Assembly (NCBI GenBank): GCA_963855995.1
Contig: OY979716.1
Span: forward strand, 86,568,250-86,632,249
DNA: 64,000 nt
Reading direction: 5' to 3'
From: Muricea muricata
Lineage: Eukaryota > Cnidaria > Anthozoa > Malacalcyonacea > Plexauridae
Shown piece after piece: positions 44,755 to 56,108 of this stretch. A model generated the notes under the pieces. That model saw only the letters and a list, made by a program, of their open reading frames with translations, was not told the DNA's origin and did not search any database. The position numbers and the translations under genes are program-made. Numbering within the stretch: position 1 is the first letter of the stretch; every line of letters starts with the position of its first letter.

Positions 44755-45974
44755 AAACTGATATAAGATTTTCTCGCAACAACATTGTGAATATATATTG
44801 GGGGGAATCATTATACACGAGGGTTGTCGACATTGAAAAATTTAACAACCAGCAAATGATTGGATGGATTGATTGGGGAATTGATATATGAAGGTTGTCA
44901 ATATTGAAAAAAATTAAAACCAGCAATATCAGGTGTTCATCATATAAATTGGTTAAACTGATATAACCAAACATTAAGATTTTCTTGCAACAACATTGTG
45001 ATTATATATGAGGGGATTCATTATATAAGAGGTTGTCGACATTGAAAAATTTTACAACTGGCAAATGATTGTGATTATTTAACTATCATGGACCTTTATT
45101 TGCATTGTTAGACTGATATAACCAAACATTAAGATTTTCTTGCAACAACATTGTGATTATATATGAGGGGATTCACTATATATGAAGGTTGTTGATACTG
45201 AAAAGAATTAAAACGAGCAATATGAGGTGTTCATCATATAAATCTGTTAAACTGATATAACCAAACTTTAAGATTTTCTTGAGACATTGTGATTATATAT
45301 GAGGGGAATTCATTATATCCCCCTCAAGGGGGACTCATTATGAGGGTTGCCAGCAAATAAATGATTGCGGTTTTTTTTAACTATCAGGGACTTCTATTTG
45401 CATTGTTAGACTGATATAATCAAACATTAAGATTTTCTTGTAACAACATGAGGGTTGTCAGAACTGAAAAATTTAACAATCAGCAAATAATTGTGATTAT
45501 ACCTGATAATCTGGGGGGATTAATATGAGGGTTGCCCATATTGGAAAATTTAACAACCAGCAAATGATAGTGATCTGTAAAAGCTCGAGGATATTAAACA
45601 CACCAGTCAGCAGAGTCACACGACGAGTACTCAAGTGAACAAAAAAAATACAGAATGGCCCAATAACTAAATAATATTCATCACAAAAATTTGCTACTGC
45701 ACACAAATATTTTACATGCGGATTACCGCCTCCAAAGTCCAAATGACACACACCATAAACAACTAAAAACCAGAACTTGAACGATAAAATGGATTTAACT
45801 ATCATGCACCTTCATTTGCATTGTTAGACTGATATAACCAAACATTAAGATTTTCTTGCAACAACATTGTGATTATATATGAGGGGATTCATTATATATG
45901 AAGGTTGTTGATACTGAAAAGAATTAAAACTAGCAATATGAGGTGTTCATCATATAAATTTGTTAAACTGATAT
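44755..45974. repeat. Degenerate tandem array, unit 140-200 bases
   Basis: The motif CTGATATAACCAAAC / CTGATATAAGATTTTC recurs at 44758, 44958, 45113, 45252, 45411, 45829 and 45968, each followed by ACATTAAGATTTTCTTGCAA and ATGAGGGG-type blocks. The last copy is cut by the BEL/Pao LTR and continues at 51989. Confidence 0.85.
45499..45791. repeat. Direct repeat, unit 1 of 2
   Basis: About 290 bases (CTGGGGGGATTAATATGAGG to CTTGAACGATAAAAT) recur at 52054-52339 with few changes. One copy lies on each side of the BEL element. Confidence 0.9.
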
Positions 45975-46323
45975 TGTTACGTTGAGTTTTAATGTATATT
46001 ACATGACGTTCATAAAGTTATTGACGCCCGCGATGCAAAAGGAACAGTCGAGTCAACCATGTTGTTTTGAACGTTTATGTCTAAGTATTTTAGAAAAAAG
46101 TAAGGAAATGTTAATGTTTTGAACGGTTTTAAGTGAGAACGTTGCAGTGGTTTGGACAAATGTGAGTAACAAATGTTTTCTTTAGCGTAAACTTTATTCA
46201 TAAGAACTGTAAATTATAGATTATCTATTTAATTTGCAGCTTCAGATTGTACATTATACATTTTTGTATAATAAAATAAGAAAACCAAACCATTGTTGTC
46301 TATTCCTCTGCGCCATCGGTCCA
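45975..46323 (+). repeat. BEL/Pao 5' LTR
   Basis: 349 bases; promoter and transcription start expected here. Differs from the 3' copy at TATTTTAG/TATTTAAG, TAAGTGAG/TAAGTAAG, AAATGTGA/AAATGCGA and TATTCCTC/TATTCGTC. Confidence 0.97.
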
Positions 46324-46382
46324 TTATCTGAAGATTTTGTGTTAACCGGTGGTGTTATCTAATGATTGAGTATTGAAGTAAA

Positions 46383-48406
46383 ATGGATAAAGCTGACAAG
46401 GATAAAGCAAAAAATGTACGCCGTGGTGCAAAAGCCACACTCACAAGAACTATTAATACTGCCAAAGAACTTATAGGAGCAAGTCGCTCAAAGGACGAAG
46501 TAAAGCAAGCATTTGTGGAAATAAAAAAGGCTTACGAGAATCTACTGGCTAAACATGAAGAATTTACTGTGTCGTTAGATGACGAGGAGTTTGAAGAAGC
46601 TGAACATTGGTTGCAAACCTGTACAAGTGAGTACGTAGCTTTTAGTATGATATGCCATGATTATACCAAAGAAATAAACGAAGTTCTAAGCAATAATGCC
46701 AGTAACAGTATCGGTAATGAGTTAAGTGCCAGCAACAGTAACAGTAATGTGACTGAAGAGAGTGATGAGCATGTTGAAGAGTCTAATGTGTCTAATGATC
46801 AGAATTAGTTAAACACAGTGCAAAGCCCAGAAATTGTGCAACCTAGTCCAAGTACAGTCAAGCCCTTTACAGTTAAGCACGAAAAGGCCAAGTTGCCCAT
46901 GTTCACTGGTGATGTTCGACAGTATTTCATATTTAAGTCGGATTTCAAACACGCCGTGGAAGCACATTATTCGGAAAGAGATACATTGACAGTACTTCGA
47001 TCGTGTTTAAGTTCAGAGCCTGCCAAACTAATCGAGGGAATTAGTTCCGATTTAAACGCCGCATGGAAGTATCTTGACCAAAATTATGGTGACCCCAGGG
47101 TTGTGTCAGACATAGTTACCCTAGATCTAGAAAGATTCAAAAGCATTCAGCTGGAGAAGAAAACCGATTTTGCCAGTTAGTGAATTTGGTTAGACGATCA
47201 TACAACATCTTGAAAGAAATCAAACGCCCCCAAGATATGGACAATACACATGTGATGTCTTTGATAGAAAGAAAAATGGGCGAAGACGATCTAAGAGTTT
47301 GGGCACGTCATCTTAATTCTGAAAAGTGCGAACCGTTTATGGAAAATCTTCTGTCTTGGATGGAGTTAGAGATGACTGCACGAATGCGTTCTGGGGCTCA
47401 AATTCGTAGAAATGTCAGATCAAATAGAGTTAATGCATTTGGTTCGAAGACAGGAAATGCCAGCGATGGAAAACATGGAGAGGATCGATTTAAATGGAAG
47501 CAGTGTTATGTATGCCAAGGTCAGCATTACGTGGACGAGTGTCAGCGATTCCGTGATATGAATCCCAATGAAAGATGGAAAGTAGTGAAAGATCAACGAG
47601 CGTGTTTTTCGTGTTTAAAGAAAGGCAAAGGTCATACTGTTGCCAACTGCTCACGAAGAAAGCCGTGTGGAGAGAAACAACAGTCGGACAACATCTGCAG
47701 TAAACCTCATCACAAGCTCCTTCATGTTGATGCCAGTGAATCGAAACCCCCAGCCCACATTGGTTTCACCCAAGATGGTAGTGGCACCTTGCTTCCAGTG
47801 CATGTTGGCCAACTGAAGAACAAGAGCAGATCAAAGGATATAAATGTGTTCTACGACAGCGGTGCTCAGATATCAATGGTGCGTAAAGATCTTGCCGAAG
47901 AGATGGGGCTCGAAGGATCGTCAATCAAGATCGTTATTACTAAAGTTGGAGGTGCGGAAGAAGAGTTAGACACCAAGATGTATAAGGTTCTGGTAACCAC
48001 TTATCACGGGAAGAAAGTGCAAGTCGTCCAAGCTGTTGGAATATCTCATATCTCGGACGACGTGACTAATGTTAATTTAAGCCGAATCTCAGACATATTT
48101 GGAATTCCTGCGAATCAATTGGAACGAAGATCTGGTCCTGTCGATTTGTTGATTGGTATCAATCATCCCCAATTTCATGTTGGTGAAGCACGGATCAAAG
48201 AGGGTCTAGCCGTTAGAAAAACGCCTATTGGTTGGGTAGCTTTTGGAGCGGAGAACGAGTATATACAACCGAAAACAAGTCAAGTTATGAATGTCCGTCT
48301 AGCCAATGGGTGTGTCAATTTCTCCATGCCAATGCCCGCCCAACAAAATGACAGAAGAAGAACGAAGGGGATTGAAGCTGATCGAAGAATCGTGCAATCT
48401 GAATGA
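46383..48406 (+). pseudogene. BEL/Pao gag and protease region
   Basis: Frame 46383-46808 (MDKADKDKAKNVRRGAKATL, coiled and acidic) is closed by TAG at 46806-46808. The same frame resumes in 46818-47180 with capsid-like KLPMFTGDVRQYFIFKSDF. A one-base shift near 47172 (run of T) moves to frame 47180-48406. There a zinc region (CYVCQGQHYVDEC, CFSCLKKGKGHTVANC) precedes the protease motif VFYDSGAQISMVRKD with D-S-G. All expected gag-protease parts are present, so the damage is small and recent or is assembly error. Confidence 0.9.
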
Positions 48407-49706
48407 CAAAAGGTGGATTATGAGTTACCCTTGGAAGAAAAGTCCACAGTTGTTACCCGACAATTATCCGCAGGTAGTGAAGAAGATGGAAGCCACCGAA
48501 CATTGGCTCAGCAAACAGCCCAATCATGCCAAAAGTTATGACGTACAGATAGAAGAAATGGAAAAGATGAAATTCTCCCGTAAATTAACGAAAAGGGAAA
48601 TTGAAGAATGGAAAGGGCCTGTCCATTATGTTGCCCATCATGCTGTGGTTCGCCTCGAAAACAAAAGCACTCCAGTACGGATTGTTTTCAACAGCTCTGC
48701 GTCTTACAAAGGCCACAGTCTAAATGATTATTGGTACAAAGGACCAGACTTGCTGAACAATCTCTTCGGAGTGATATTACGATTTAGAGAAAAGGAAGTC
48801 GCGGTTGTTGGTGATATCTCCAAAATGTATCACATGATTGCAATCCCACTTTCCGACCAACATGTCCATCGATTTCTGTGGCGCAATATGCAGTTGGATC
48901 GAAAGCCCGACGTCTACGTTAAGACAGTCTTAACCTTTGGCGATCGTCCATCCCCATCCATGGCCACAGTAGCAATGCGCAAGACAGCCGAGATACAAGA
49001 AGAAAGCAAACCGAAAGCAGTTGAAGCTATTAAGAAGAACACCTATATGGATGATGTGTGTGACTCGCAGCCCACATTAGAGGAAGCCAAAGAGCTCATT
49101 TCGGATGTCGACGAAGTTCTTGATGCCGGTGGTTTCAGAATAAAAGAGTGGATATCGAACGTCGCACTGACTGACCAGAAAAGCAGAGATGAAGTGGTGC
49201 TCGGGAAACCCAACGAAAATGACGTACAAAAGGTTCTAGGAACTGTTTGGCATCCAAACGACGATCAGTTTTCGTTTGCAGTTAAGAGCGTTCCATCGAA
49301 TGAAGAAACTTGTGCATCATCCAAGATGACGAAACGTATCATTCTGGGCAAATTATCAGGCATTTTCGATCCCGTCGGCGCAGGAGTAGCCACCTTAGTT
49401 AAAGCAAAGATTGGAATGCAACAGCTTTGGCAACGAGGCCTAAGCTGGGATGAAGAAATACCTCCAGATCTTGAGAAGAAATGGACTATGTTGTTTAAAG
49501 AAATGGCCGCGCTAGAGAAAGTCCGATTTCAGCGATGCCTAACTCCAACTGGTGCTATAAACAACCCAGAGCTAATCACGTTTTGCGATGCGTCCAGAAT
49601 GGCTTTTGGCGCCTGTTCCTACATCAGATGGCAATTGGCAGATGGCAATTGGCGTTTGAATTTGGAGTTCGTTTTGTGGCAGCTAAGTCGCATGTTGCGC
49701 CTTTAA
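48306..49706 (+). pseudogene. BEL/Pao reverse transcriptase
   Basis: After a frame shift near 48350 (CCCGCCCAACAAAATGAC) the frame opens with EEERRGLKLIEESC. Then come VRIVFNSSASYKGHSLND, VVGDISKMYHMIAI with the first catalytic Asp, LTFGDRPSPSMATVAM and KKNTYMDDVCDS, the intact YMDD active site (about 49045-49070). The end overlaps RNase H: CDASRMAFGACSYIR. A one-base shift near 49660 in a GGCAATTGG repeat moves to the next frame. Confidence 0.93.
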
Positions 49707-51604
49707 AGGAGTTGACTATTCCTCGTCTAGAACTGCAGGCCGCAGTATTGGCAAGTCGTCTAGCAAAGTCAATCCTAGAAGAAACAAGACTGAAGATGAG
49801 GAGAACGCTGTTCTTTTCGGACAGCCGAGTAACTTTAGCATGGATCCAGGGAACACCGCGTTCTTTCAAGCCGTTTGTGTCGTGTAGAGTTAGTGAAATC
49901 CAGTCGAATTCCAACCCCACAGATTGGCATCATTGTCCCACAGCGGAGAATGTAGCAGATGACCTGACGAAAGGTATCACACCGGAGCAGCTTAAAGGTA
50001 GATGGTTCAACGGACCAACTTTCTTTACCTTACCAGAGGAAGAATGGCCAATGGAAACAGGAATGGCAAGCAAACATGAAGTTAACAAAGAAAGAAGAAA
50101 AATTATTGTCGCTGCACCTGTGACAGTTACACAGCCAATATTCGATTGTCAACGTTACTCCAAATGGAAACGAATTGTCAGAATTACCGCCTATGTTCAG
50201 AGATTTTGTCGTGCCTTACTGGTGAAGCAGGACCATGACGACAAAAACATGCAACGAGAATTAGAAAACTTAACCACTGAAGAGCTTCAAGCCGCAGAAG
50301 AATACTGGATTAAACATGCCCAGTCAAGCCTCGTTCGACGATTGAAGAAAGGAGAGTTCAAGACGCTCTCGCCGTTCGTCGATGATAAAAAGATAATTCG
50401 AGTTGGAAGTCGTGTAGATCCGTCTCTTGTTTCGTACGAGAATGAACGACCAGTCCTGTTGCCTTACGATCATTATTTATCCAAGATTATCGTACGTGGT
50501 GCTCATGAAGTTGGTCATAACGGAGTTGCAGCAACGGTTGCCAAAACGCGAAAGAAATATTGGATCATCAAAGTCCACAGGATTGCAAAGGTCCTAAAGA
50601 GTCGTTGTACAGTCTGCCAGGAAATTGAAGCAAAAGTGGAGACCCAATTAATGGCCAACTTACCCAAGTTCCGTCTACGACCACATACACCTCCATTTCT
50701 CTACTCATCCGTGGATTACTTCGGTCCTATGAAGGTTAAAGTCGGTCGAAACAAGACAAGTAAGCACTATGGTGTCGTATTTACATGCCTTAATACGCGA
50801 GCTATCCATTGTGAACTTGCTGTAGACGCCAGTGCGATGGAACTTATGCAAGTCTTACGGCGATTTTTCTCGTATCGAGGTTACCCCAAAGTCCTTCTGT
50901 CAGACAATGGCACACAGATGGTGGGAGCTGAAAAAGAATTACACCTGATGATCAAAGGATGGAATGTAAAGCAGCTAAAGGAATTCTGTGCTGACCGTAG
51001 CATAAAATGGCAATTCACAACCCCTCTCGCTCCTCATCAGAATGGTGCTACCGAAGCCATGGTCAAAACAGTAAAAGTAGCCCTTAAGAAAGCTGTTGGT
51101 GATGCAGTCTTAGCCCCATTTGAGCTACATACCTGTTTGGTGGAAGTTGCAAATTTGGTTAACCAAAGGCCCATCGGTCGCATTCCAACTGACCCAGACG
51201 ATGGATCCTATTTGTGTCCAAATGACATCCTGCTTGGTAGAGCAACCAGTACCGTTCCTCAAGGACCATTTCGACAGACAAAAAACCCCTATCATAGATT
51301 TGAGTTTTGTCAACGAATAGTAGACGCATTCTGGAAAAAGTGGTCAAGAGATGTGCTACCGCAACTGGTTCCTAGAAGAAAGTGGAATACTGCATCGAGA
51401 AATGTCAAGGTGGATGATTATGTAGTCGTGGCCGATCCAAACGCAATGAGAGGAAAATGGGAAGTCGGCAAAGTAGTGCAAGTTTTCCCTGGAGACGATG
51501 GCTACGTGAGAAATGTTCTTGTAAAGAGTAATAGGGGTAATTACACTCGATCGGTTAGCAAGATAGCTGTGATATACCCAGCGGAAGGGTATGAGGACGA
51601 ATGA
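49535..51604 (+). pseudogene. BEL/Pao RNase H, integrase and C-terminal domain
   Basis: RNase H end (IPRLELQAAVLASRLA, FSDSRVTLAWI, ENVADDLTKG); integrase zinc domain (HEVGHNGVAATVAKTRK ... CTVCQEIEAK); DDE core with D in SSVDYFGPM, D in LLSDNGTQM and E in APHQNGATEAMVKTV. A C-terminal domain follows with DDYVVVADPNAMRGKWEVGK, the DUF5641-like module of BEL/Pao and related polyproteins. All catalytic residues are intact in one 1,900-base frame. Confidence 0.95.
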
Positions 51605-51639
51605 ACAATGAATGGGAATTCTCCCATTGCCGGGGGGAA

Positions 51640-51988
51640 TGTTACGTTGAGTTTTAATGTATATTACATGACGTTCATAAAGTTATTGACGCCCGCGATG
51701 CAAAAGGAACAGTCGAGTCAACCATGTTGTTTTGAACGTTTATGTCTAAGTATTTAAGAAAAAAGTAAGGAAATGTTAATGTTTTGAACGGTTTTAAGTA
51801 AGAACGTTGCAGTGGTTTGGACAAATGCGAGTAACAAATGTTTTCTTTAGCGTAAACTTTATTCATAAGAACTGTAAATTATAGATTATCTATTTAATTT
51901 GCAGCTTCAGATTGTACATTATACATTTTTGTATAATAAAATAAGAAAACCAAACCATTGTTGTCTATTCGTCTGCGCCATCGGTCCA
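51640..51988 (+). repeat. BEL/Pao 3' LTR
   Basis: 349 bases, nearly identical to 45975-46323, preceded by the purine tract and followed by GATAT. AATAAAATAAG (about 51935) could be a polyadenylation signal. Confidence 0.97.
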
Positions 51989-52053
51989 GATATAACCAAA
52001 CTTTAAGACTTTCTTGCGACATTGTGATTATATATGGGGGAATTTCATTATTT

Positions 52054-52339
52054 ATACCTGGTAATCTGGGGGGATTAATATGAGGGTTGCCCATATTGGA
52101 AAATTTAACAACCAGCAAATGAGGGTGATCTGTAAAAGCTCGAGGATATTAAACACACGAGTCAGCGGAGTGACGAGCACTCAAGTGAACAAAAAAATAC
52201 AGAATGGCCCAATAACTAAATAATATTCATCACAAAAATTTGCTACTGCACACAAATATTTTACATGCGGATTACCGCCTCCAAAGTCCAAATGACACAC
52301 ACCATGAACAACTAAAAACCAGAACTTGAACGATAAAAT
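52054..52339. repeat. Direct repeat, unit 2 of 2
   Basis: Second copy of 45499-45791, same orientation. Differences are small indels (for example ACACGACGAGTACTC versus a shortened form). Confidence 0.9.
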
Positions 52340-52806
52340 AATAAAAACCAGAACTTGAATGATAAAATAATACAAAATGACTCTTTACAACACCGGCGTA
52401 TGCCATATTAAAGAACTGAAGAATTCAATCTCATTGAAAGTCAGACGTTTTGATTGGTTCGTGGTTCCTTAAAGATCTCAATATAATCAGGAATGTGATT
52501 TTGCGGACATGAAACCCACATACGGAAATTTTACGGTAACATAGTGGTGTAGCCACTACGTGGCTACCCACAAAAATTGAGTTGATGATTTATTCTCTAG
52601 ATATTTAAATTAATTAAGTAGGCATGTTTATTCAAGACATTAGTGCAACTGTATATACTGTTCAACTGTTTAGTGTGCCAGGCACTATTTTTTGTGTCAT
52701 TAAAATTAATATTGTTTCTGAAATGAAAGGCTCTATTCTTGACATTTTTTAATGTTGATGTAGTATGCTTATATTGCTTTATTACTTTATTTGTAGTTAA
52801 TTTCAG

Positions 52807-53252
52807 AATTAAATAAATATGGGGTGTCTTGAACCAACCAAGAAATACAGTGTTTTGGGTGGTGTTGGCAAGCACTACCTCAATCGAGCCGCTAAGTTAG
52901 TGAAGTTGGGCTACAAGTTTGTGTGTGTTCTTGATAATATTGACTGGGAGGAAAAAGCACATGACATGAGGCAGGACGTACAAAACAAAAGTGTGCATGC
53001 AGTTGCAACAAGCGTTGTCTTCAACTGAGTTCCTGATCAAGGTTTGCCAGATTCAGGTCCACAGCAGGACCTTAATAAATGCAATGTCCAAGAACTTGTA
53101 AAATTGAGTGATCAGGACTTGAAAGTAATTAGAAGCAGATACAGAATCCTTATTTCAAGACTTCTGTTCAAACATTTCAAAGCATTTGGAATGCTCAAAC
53201 AATATATGCCTTAAGTAACTTCTTGTCTATTTGCTTCCGAAATGGCAACAAA
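52807..53252 (+). pseudogene. DUF6589 gene exon 3, part before the hAT insertion
   Basis: After an acceptor (TTAATTTCAG, 52806) the frame reads VCVLDNIDWEEKAHDMRQD and GPQQDLNKCNVQELVKLSD. Copy 1 at 14624 has the matching HPQQDLRKCN. TGA at 53026-53028 and TAA at 53212-53214 are in frame. Coding sequence stops at the hAT target site and resumes at 54792 in the same frame. Confidence 0.7.
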
Positions 53253-54791
53253 CAGGGGCGGATCTAGGGGTAGTCCAGTTAGGCATGCGACATATGCAAA
53301 ATTTCACTAATTAAAAATTCTTGCAATAGTTATCTCTCCAAAATTAAATATAATACAGAAATACATATTTTACATTTGTTGGCAGTCCAGTTACTCTCAT
53401 GACTTTTAGTTAAGGCAAAACGACTTTGCATAAATTTTGCGGCGCTTATTGACAGTCCAGTTCTTATAACTGATCTCGAGTTAGGCAAAATGACGTTTGC
53501 CTAAACTTTGCGGGGGTCTGCCTAACTTTACGCAATATTCAGGAGTTCTGATTGGCCAAAACATCATGTTTTGCTGACTTCCGCCTAACTAAAATTAATA
53601 TGCAGAGTCTGCCTAAACTAAGACCCCGTTCACACGATACCGGCAGAGTTTGAAAACGGTATGAAATTCTTACGTTTAAGGGTTGCGTTCACACGATCCC
53701 GGTATGAAATTGTGTGAAACCATAACGCTATCCGTAAGAGTTTGAAAATGGTATACGTAGCTCTATCCTTTATTTGCTTTGAATATTTAAATATGTCAGT
53801 TCAAATTAGCACACGTTCGCATGGTCGGTGCAAAGGTCGAAGGTTGTGTGTTCTATAGCTTCCCGGTATGTAATGTTTGTTGTTGAAACATTGAGTCAAA
53901 TGCATTATTAGAAGTTATTTTAATTAACAATAAAAAATTGCTGCGAATATTCAACATGTTTATCAGTTTATAATTGACTTTATAACTTAAATACAGTTTC
54001 ATCGACCACAGACCACATGTGTTCCATAAATTCAGTCATGATAACTAACAAATGTTATTAGATTAAGAACTCAAGTAACTGTTCCACGAATTATGTAATG
54101 CGATGATGTGAATATGTGACTATTGTTAGTGCTAAGACAGCTAAATTTAACAAACCATGATTCACCAAATATTAATTGTGCATCTAAGGTCAGAGGCTTC
54201 TGGTAATCGCTTGTACAGTTCTGTGTACTTGGTAATGGTAGGTGACAACAGTTTAGTTAAAACCCTTCGCATTTTAAAATCTACTGAACTTTTTCTTAAT
54301 GCCTGGTATTATTGCAATCTTTGTTTTTTTCTCTCTTATAAAAAAGCATGGTAAGCACTTCAAAAAAAGTATCAATAACCTGTTACCTTTGTCTGTTTCA
54401 GTTGAGTGCTTAGATACAGGGATAGCTAAAAATGACTTGGTTGGACTTGAAGCTATTTCAAATATATTACTGATAAGAAGTGGTCTTTATTTCTGTGTAT
54501 TCTTGGTCTTTCTACTGTATTGCATAGAAATGTTTATACTTATTATCCAGACTCAGTTAAAATTTAGAAACAAATTGTTGTTTAATCAATTTGTTGAACC
54601 AAGCGAAAGTGCTAAACATATTGTTGGTGATATTCATATTTTATTTTGTCACGAAGGCATTTTGGGGCCTGGCAAAGTTTTTCAACCAAATCATAAGTTT
54701 GTGGTTGCTGGCCACGCCCTTGGTCGCACCTTTGGCCACGCCCTACATTTTTTATTTGACTACCCTTTCAAAAATCCTAGATCCGCCCCTG
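53253..54791. mobile_element. hAT-like non-autonomous DNA element, 1539 bp
   Basis: Begins CAGGGGCGGATCTAGG and ends with its exact inverse CCTAGATCCGCCCCTG, a 16-base terminal inverted repeat of hAT type. An 8-base target duplication GCAACAAA flanks it exactly (53245-53252 and 54792-54799). No transposase is coded; the frames inside (for example 54299-54805) look incidental. Internal direct repeats include GTTCACACGAT(A/C)CCGG (about 53627 and 53687) and GGCCACGCCCT (54710-54745). It sits in a DUF6589 coding exon. Confidence 0.95.
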
Positions 54792-55189
54792 GCAACAAAG
54801 TCTGAGGTACTTACAATGCTGGTACTCATGAAAGATGAGAAGAAGTATTCAGAATGTGTGGATGTTTTGGAGCAATTAGAAAAGTAGACAAACGAAATTT
54901 ATTCTTCTGCAGGACTTTGTTCATCTGATTCTGATGAAATCAATGATGCCACTACACCTCCTGTTTCTGGAAGCTCCAGGCCTGATCAACCTGCCTCCCA
55001 TGTCCCACCAATGCCTTCTGAGATCCATTAAAGGGTGTAAAGATACCATGTTATGGAGATCAACTGACCAGGGTTCGTTTTGCTGGTGCAAAAGATCTAT
55101 GTGCTGGTTGCCATGCAGCAAAGCAAAGGTTCGATCACATATACCCATTTTGCATAGTTGACTGGCGCACAAAGCGAAGTTATCTAAAG
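54792..55189 (+). pseudogene. DUF6589 gene exon 3, part after the hAT insertion
   Basis: Resumes with SEVLTMLVLMKDEKKYSECV, then TAG at 54885-54887 (Trp in copy 1: QLEQW). SRPDQPASHVPP follows, then after a shift GDQLTRVRFAGAKDLCAGC and FCIVDWRTKRSYLK up to donor GTACTG at 55190. Confidence 0.75.
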
Positions 55190-56108
55190 GTACTGTATAT
55201 AGTAACCATATTAGTTACTAGTTGTTATTAAGACCAGACTGTGGCTTGTTTCTTTATGATGATTTAGTCCTGTATGAAAATATTTTCTTGTTCATTGGCT
55301 GTGACAACAATAATTTCTAAAGAAATGAATAATGGCTTCGAAATTTACATAATGGGACTAAATTGTCAAGCTGGCTATGCCACTAATAAAAATTATTTGT
55401 GAATTTGAAAAGCAGTTTGCCAAAGTAAGTGGTATTTTCCGCTGGCTGAGGAATGAAAGAGGCAGAAAATTTTTTTCACACTCTGCTGGGACCCGACGAA
55501 GTAAGGGTGTTGGCAGATGGTGCAGGTTAGGTTGAGCACATTTTTGTTGTTGCTTCAGGTGAAGCTTGACAGGAACTGCCCACCCACTGAGCCCCTTGTT
55601 AAGTGTGATGTAAAGAGAGAAATAGCTGCTTTTGTGAAAGGCCAAAAACATGGCATAGGGACATTGTTTATCATAAACTGTCAGTACTGTATGTACTTAC
55701 ACTTGGAAAGAGGTACTATCCTGTGGTGTGTGAGAAATAGTAAACTGTAATTATTAACTAATCAACAATTAGATTACGAGCTTGAGATTTCTTCGAGGTG
55801 ATAGTTTATGAGGGCGAAGCCCGAATCAACTATCATCTCATTAGAAATGGAGAGCAGGCAATCTAATTGTTTTAGTAGAATCAGGGATCTAACATAAAAT
55901 ATTCAACAAAATAATTGATTTTGAGCAATTTTTTAAAAAGAAATCTCTAGAATGATGATTGTTTTGCTACATGCTATCTGTTGAGGGGTAGATAGTGAGT
56001 AGAGTAGCCAATCAATTATTTGCATTATACTAGTATGATTCTACTAATCAGACTTAAGCGCTGCCCTATTGACAATAATTTTTCATATAGTGAGCATTCT
56101 TTTTATAG
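55190..56108 (+). other. Intron of DUF6589 gene (copy 2)
   Basis: GTACTG donor to TTTTATAG acceptor, AT-rich, no internal gene seen. It is in the same position as the 13744-13966 intron of copy 1. Confidence 0.6.

Larger units (their letters stand above)
45975..51988 (+). mobile_element. BEL/Pao LTR retrotransposon with GATAT target duplication
   Basis: Two 349-base LTRs (45975-46323, 51640-51988) begin TGTTACGTTG, end CGGTCCA and differ at about four positions (about 99% identity). GATAT is duplicated at 45970-45974 and 51989-51993. A purine tract GGGGGGAA precedes the right LTR (51632-51639). Gag, protease, RT, RNase H, integrase and a DUF5641-like tail are in BEL/Pao order. Three one-base shifts and one TAG interrupt coding in a young element. 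Confidence 0.97.
44515..52575. mobile_element. Satellite-rich non-autonomous element holding the BEL insertion
   Basis: The left end reads TGTGGGTAGCC at about 44516, followed near by CACTATG. The right end, on the opposite strand from about 52572, reads TGTGGGTAGCC followed near by CACTATG. These inverted ends enclose the 140-200 base repeat array and a 290-base direct repeat. Without the BEL element it is about 2 kb. I found no target duplication, so this is a proposal. Confidence 0.45.

Noticed and set aside
48306..48406. Programmed frameshift between BEL gag-protease and polymerase frames
   Set aside because: BEL/Pao elements usually have one continuous frame, and two other one-base shifts occur in the same copy, so an ordinary indel is more likely.
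51125..51347. Minus-strand frames in BEL integrase
   Set aside because: Antisense of a well-supported integrase; no independent motif.
53627..53710. Repeated GTTCACACGAT(A/C)CCGG near the middle of the hAT-like element, considered as a regulatory site
   Set aside because: It lies inside a non-autonomous element with clear ends and target duplication; internal repeats are expected there.
54299..54805. 168-codon plus-strand frame with a hydrophobic centre
   Set aside because: It runs across the hAT-like element end and its target duplication, so it cannot be an ancestral gene; hydrophobic content comes from AT-rich sequence.
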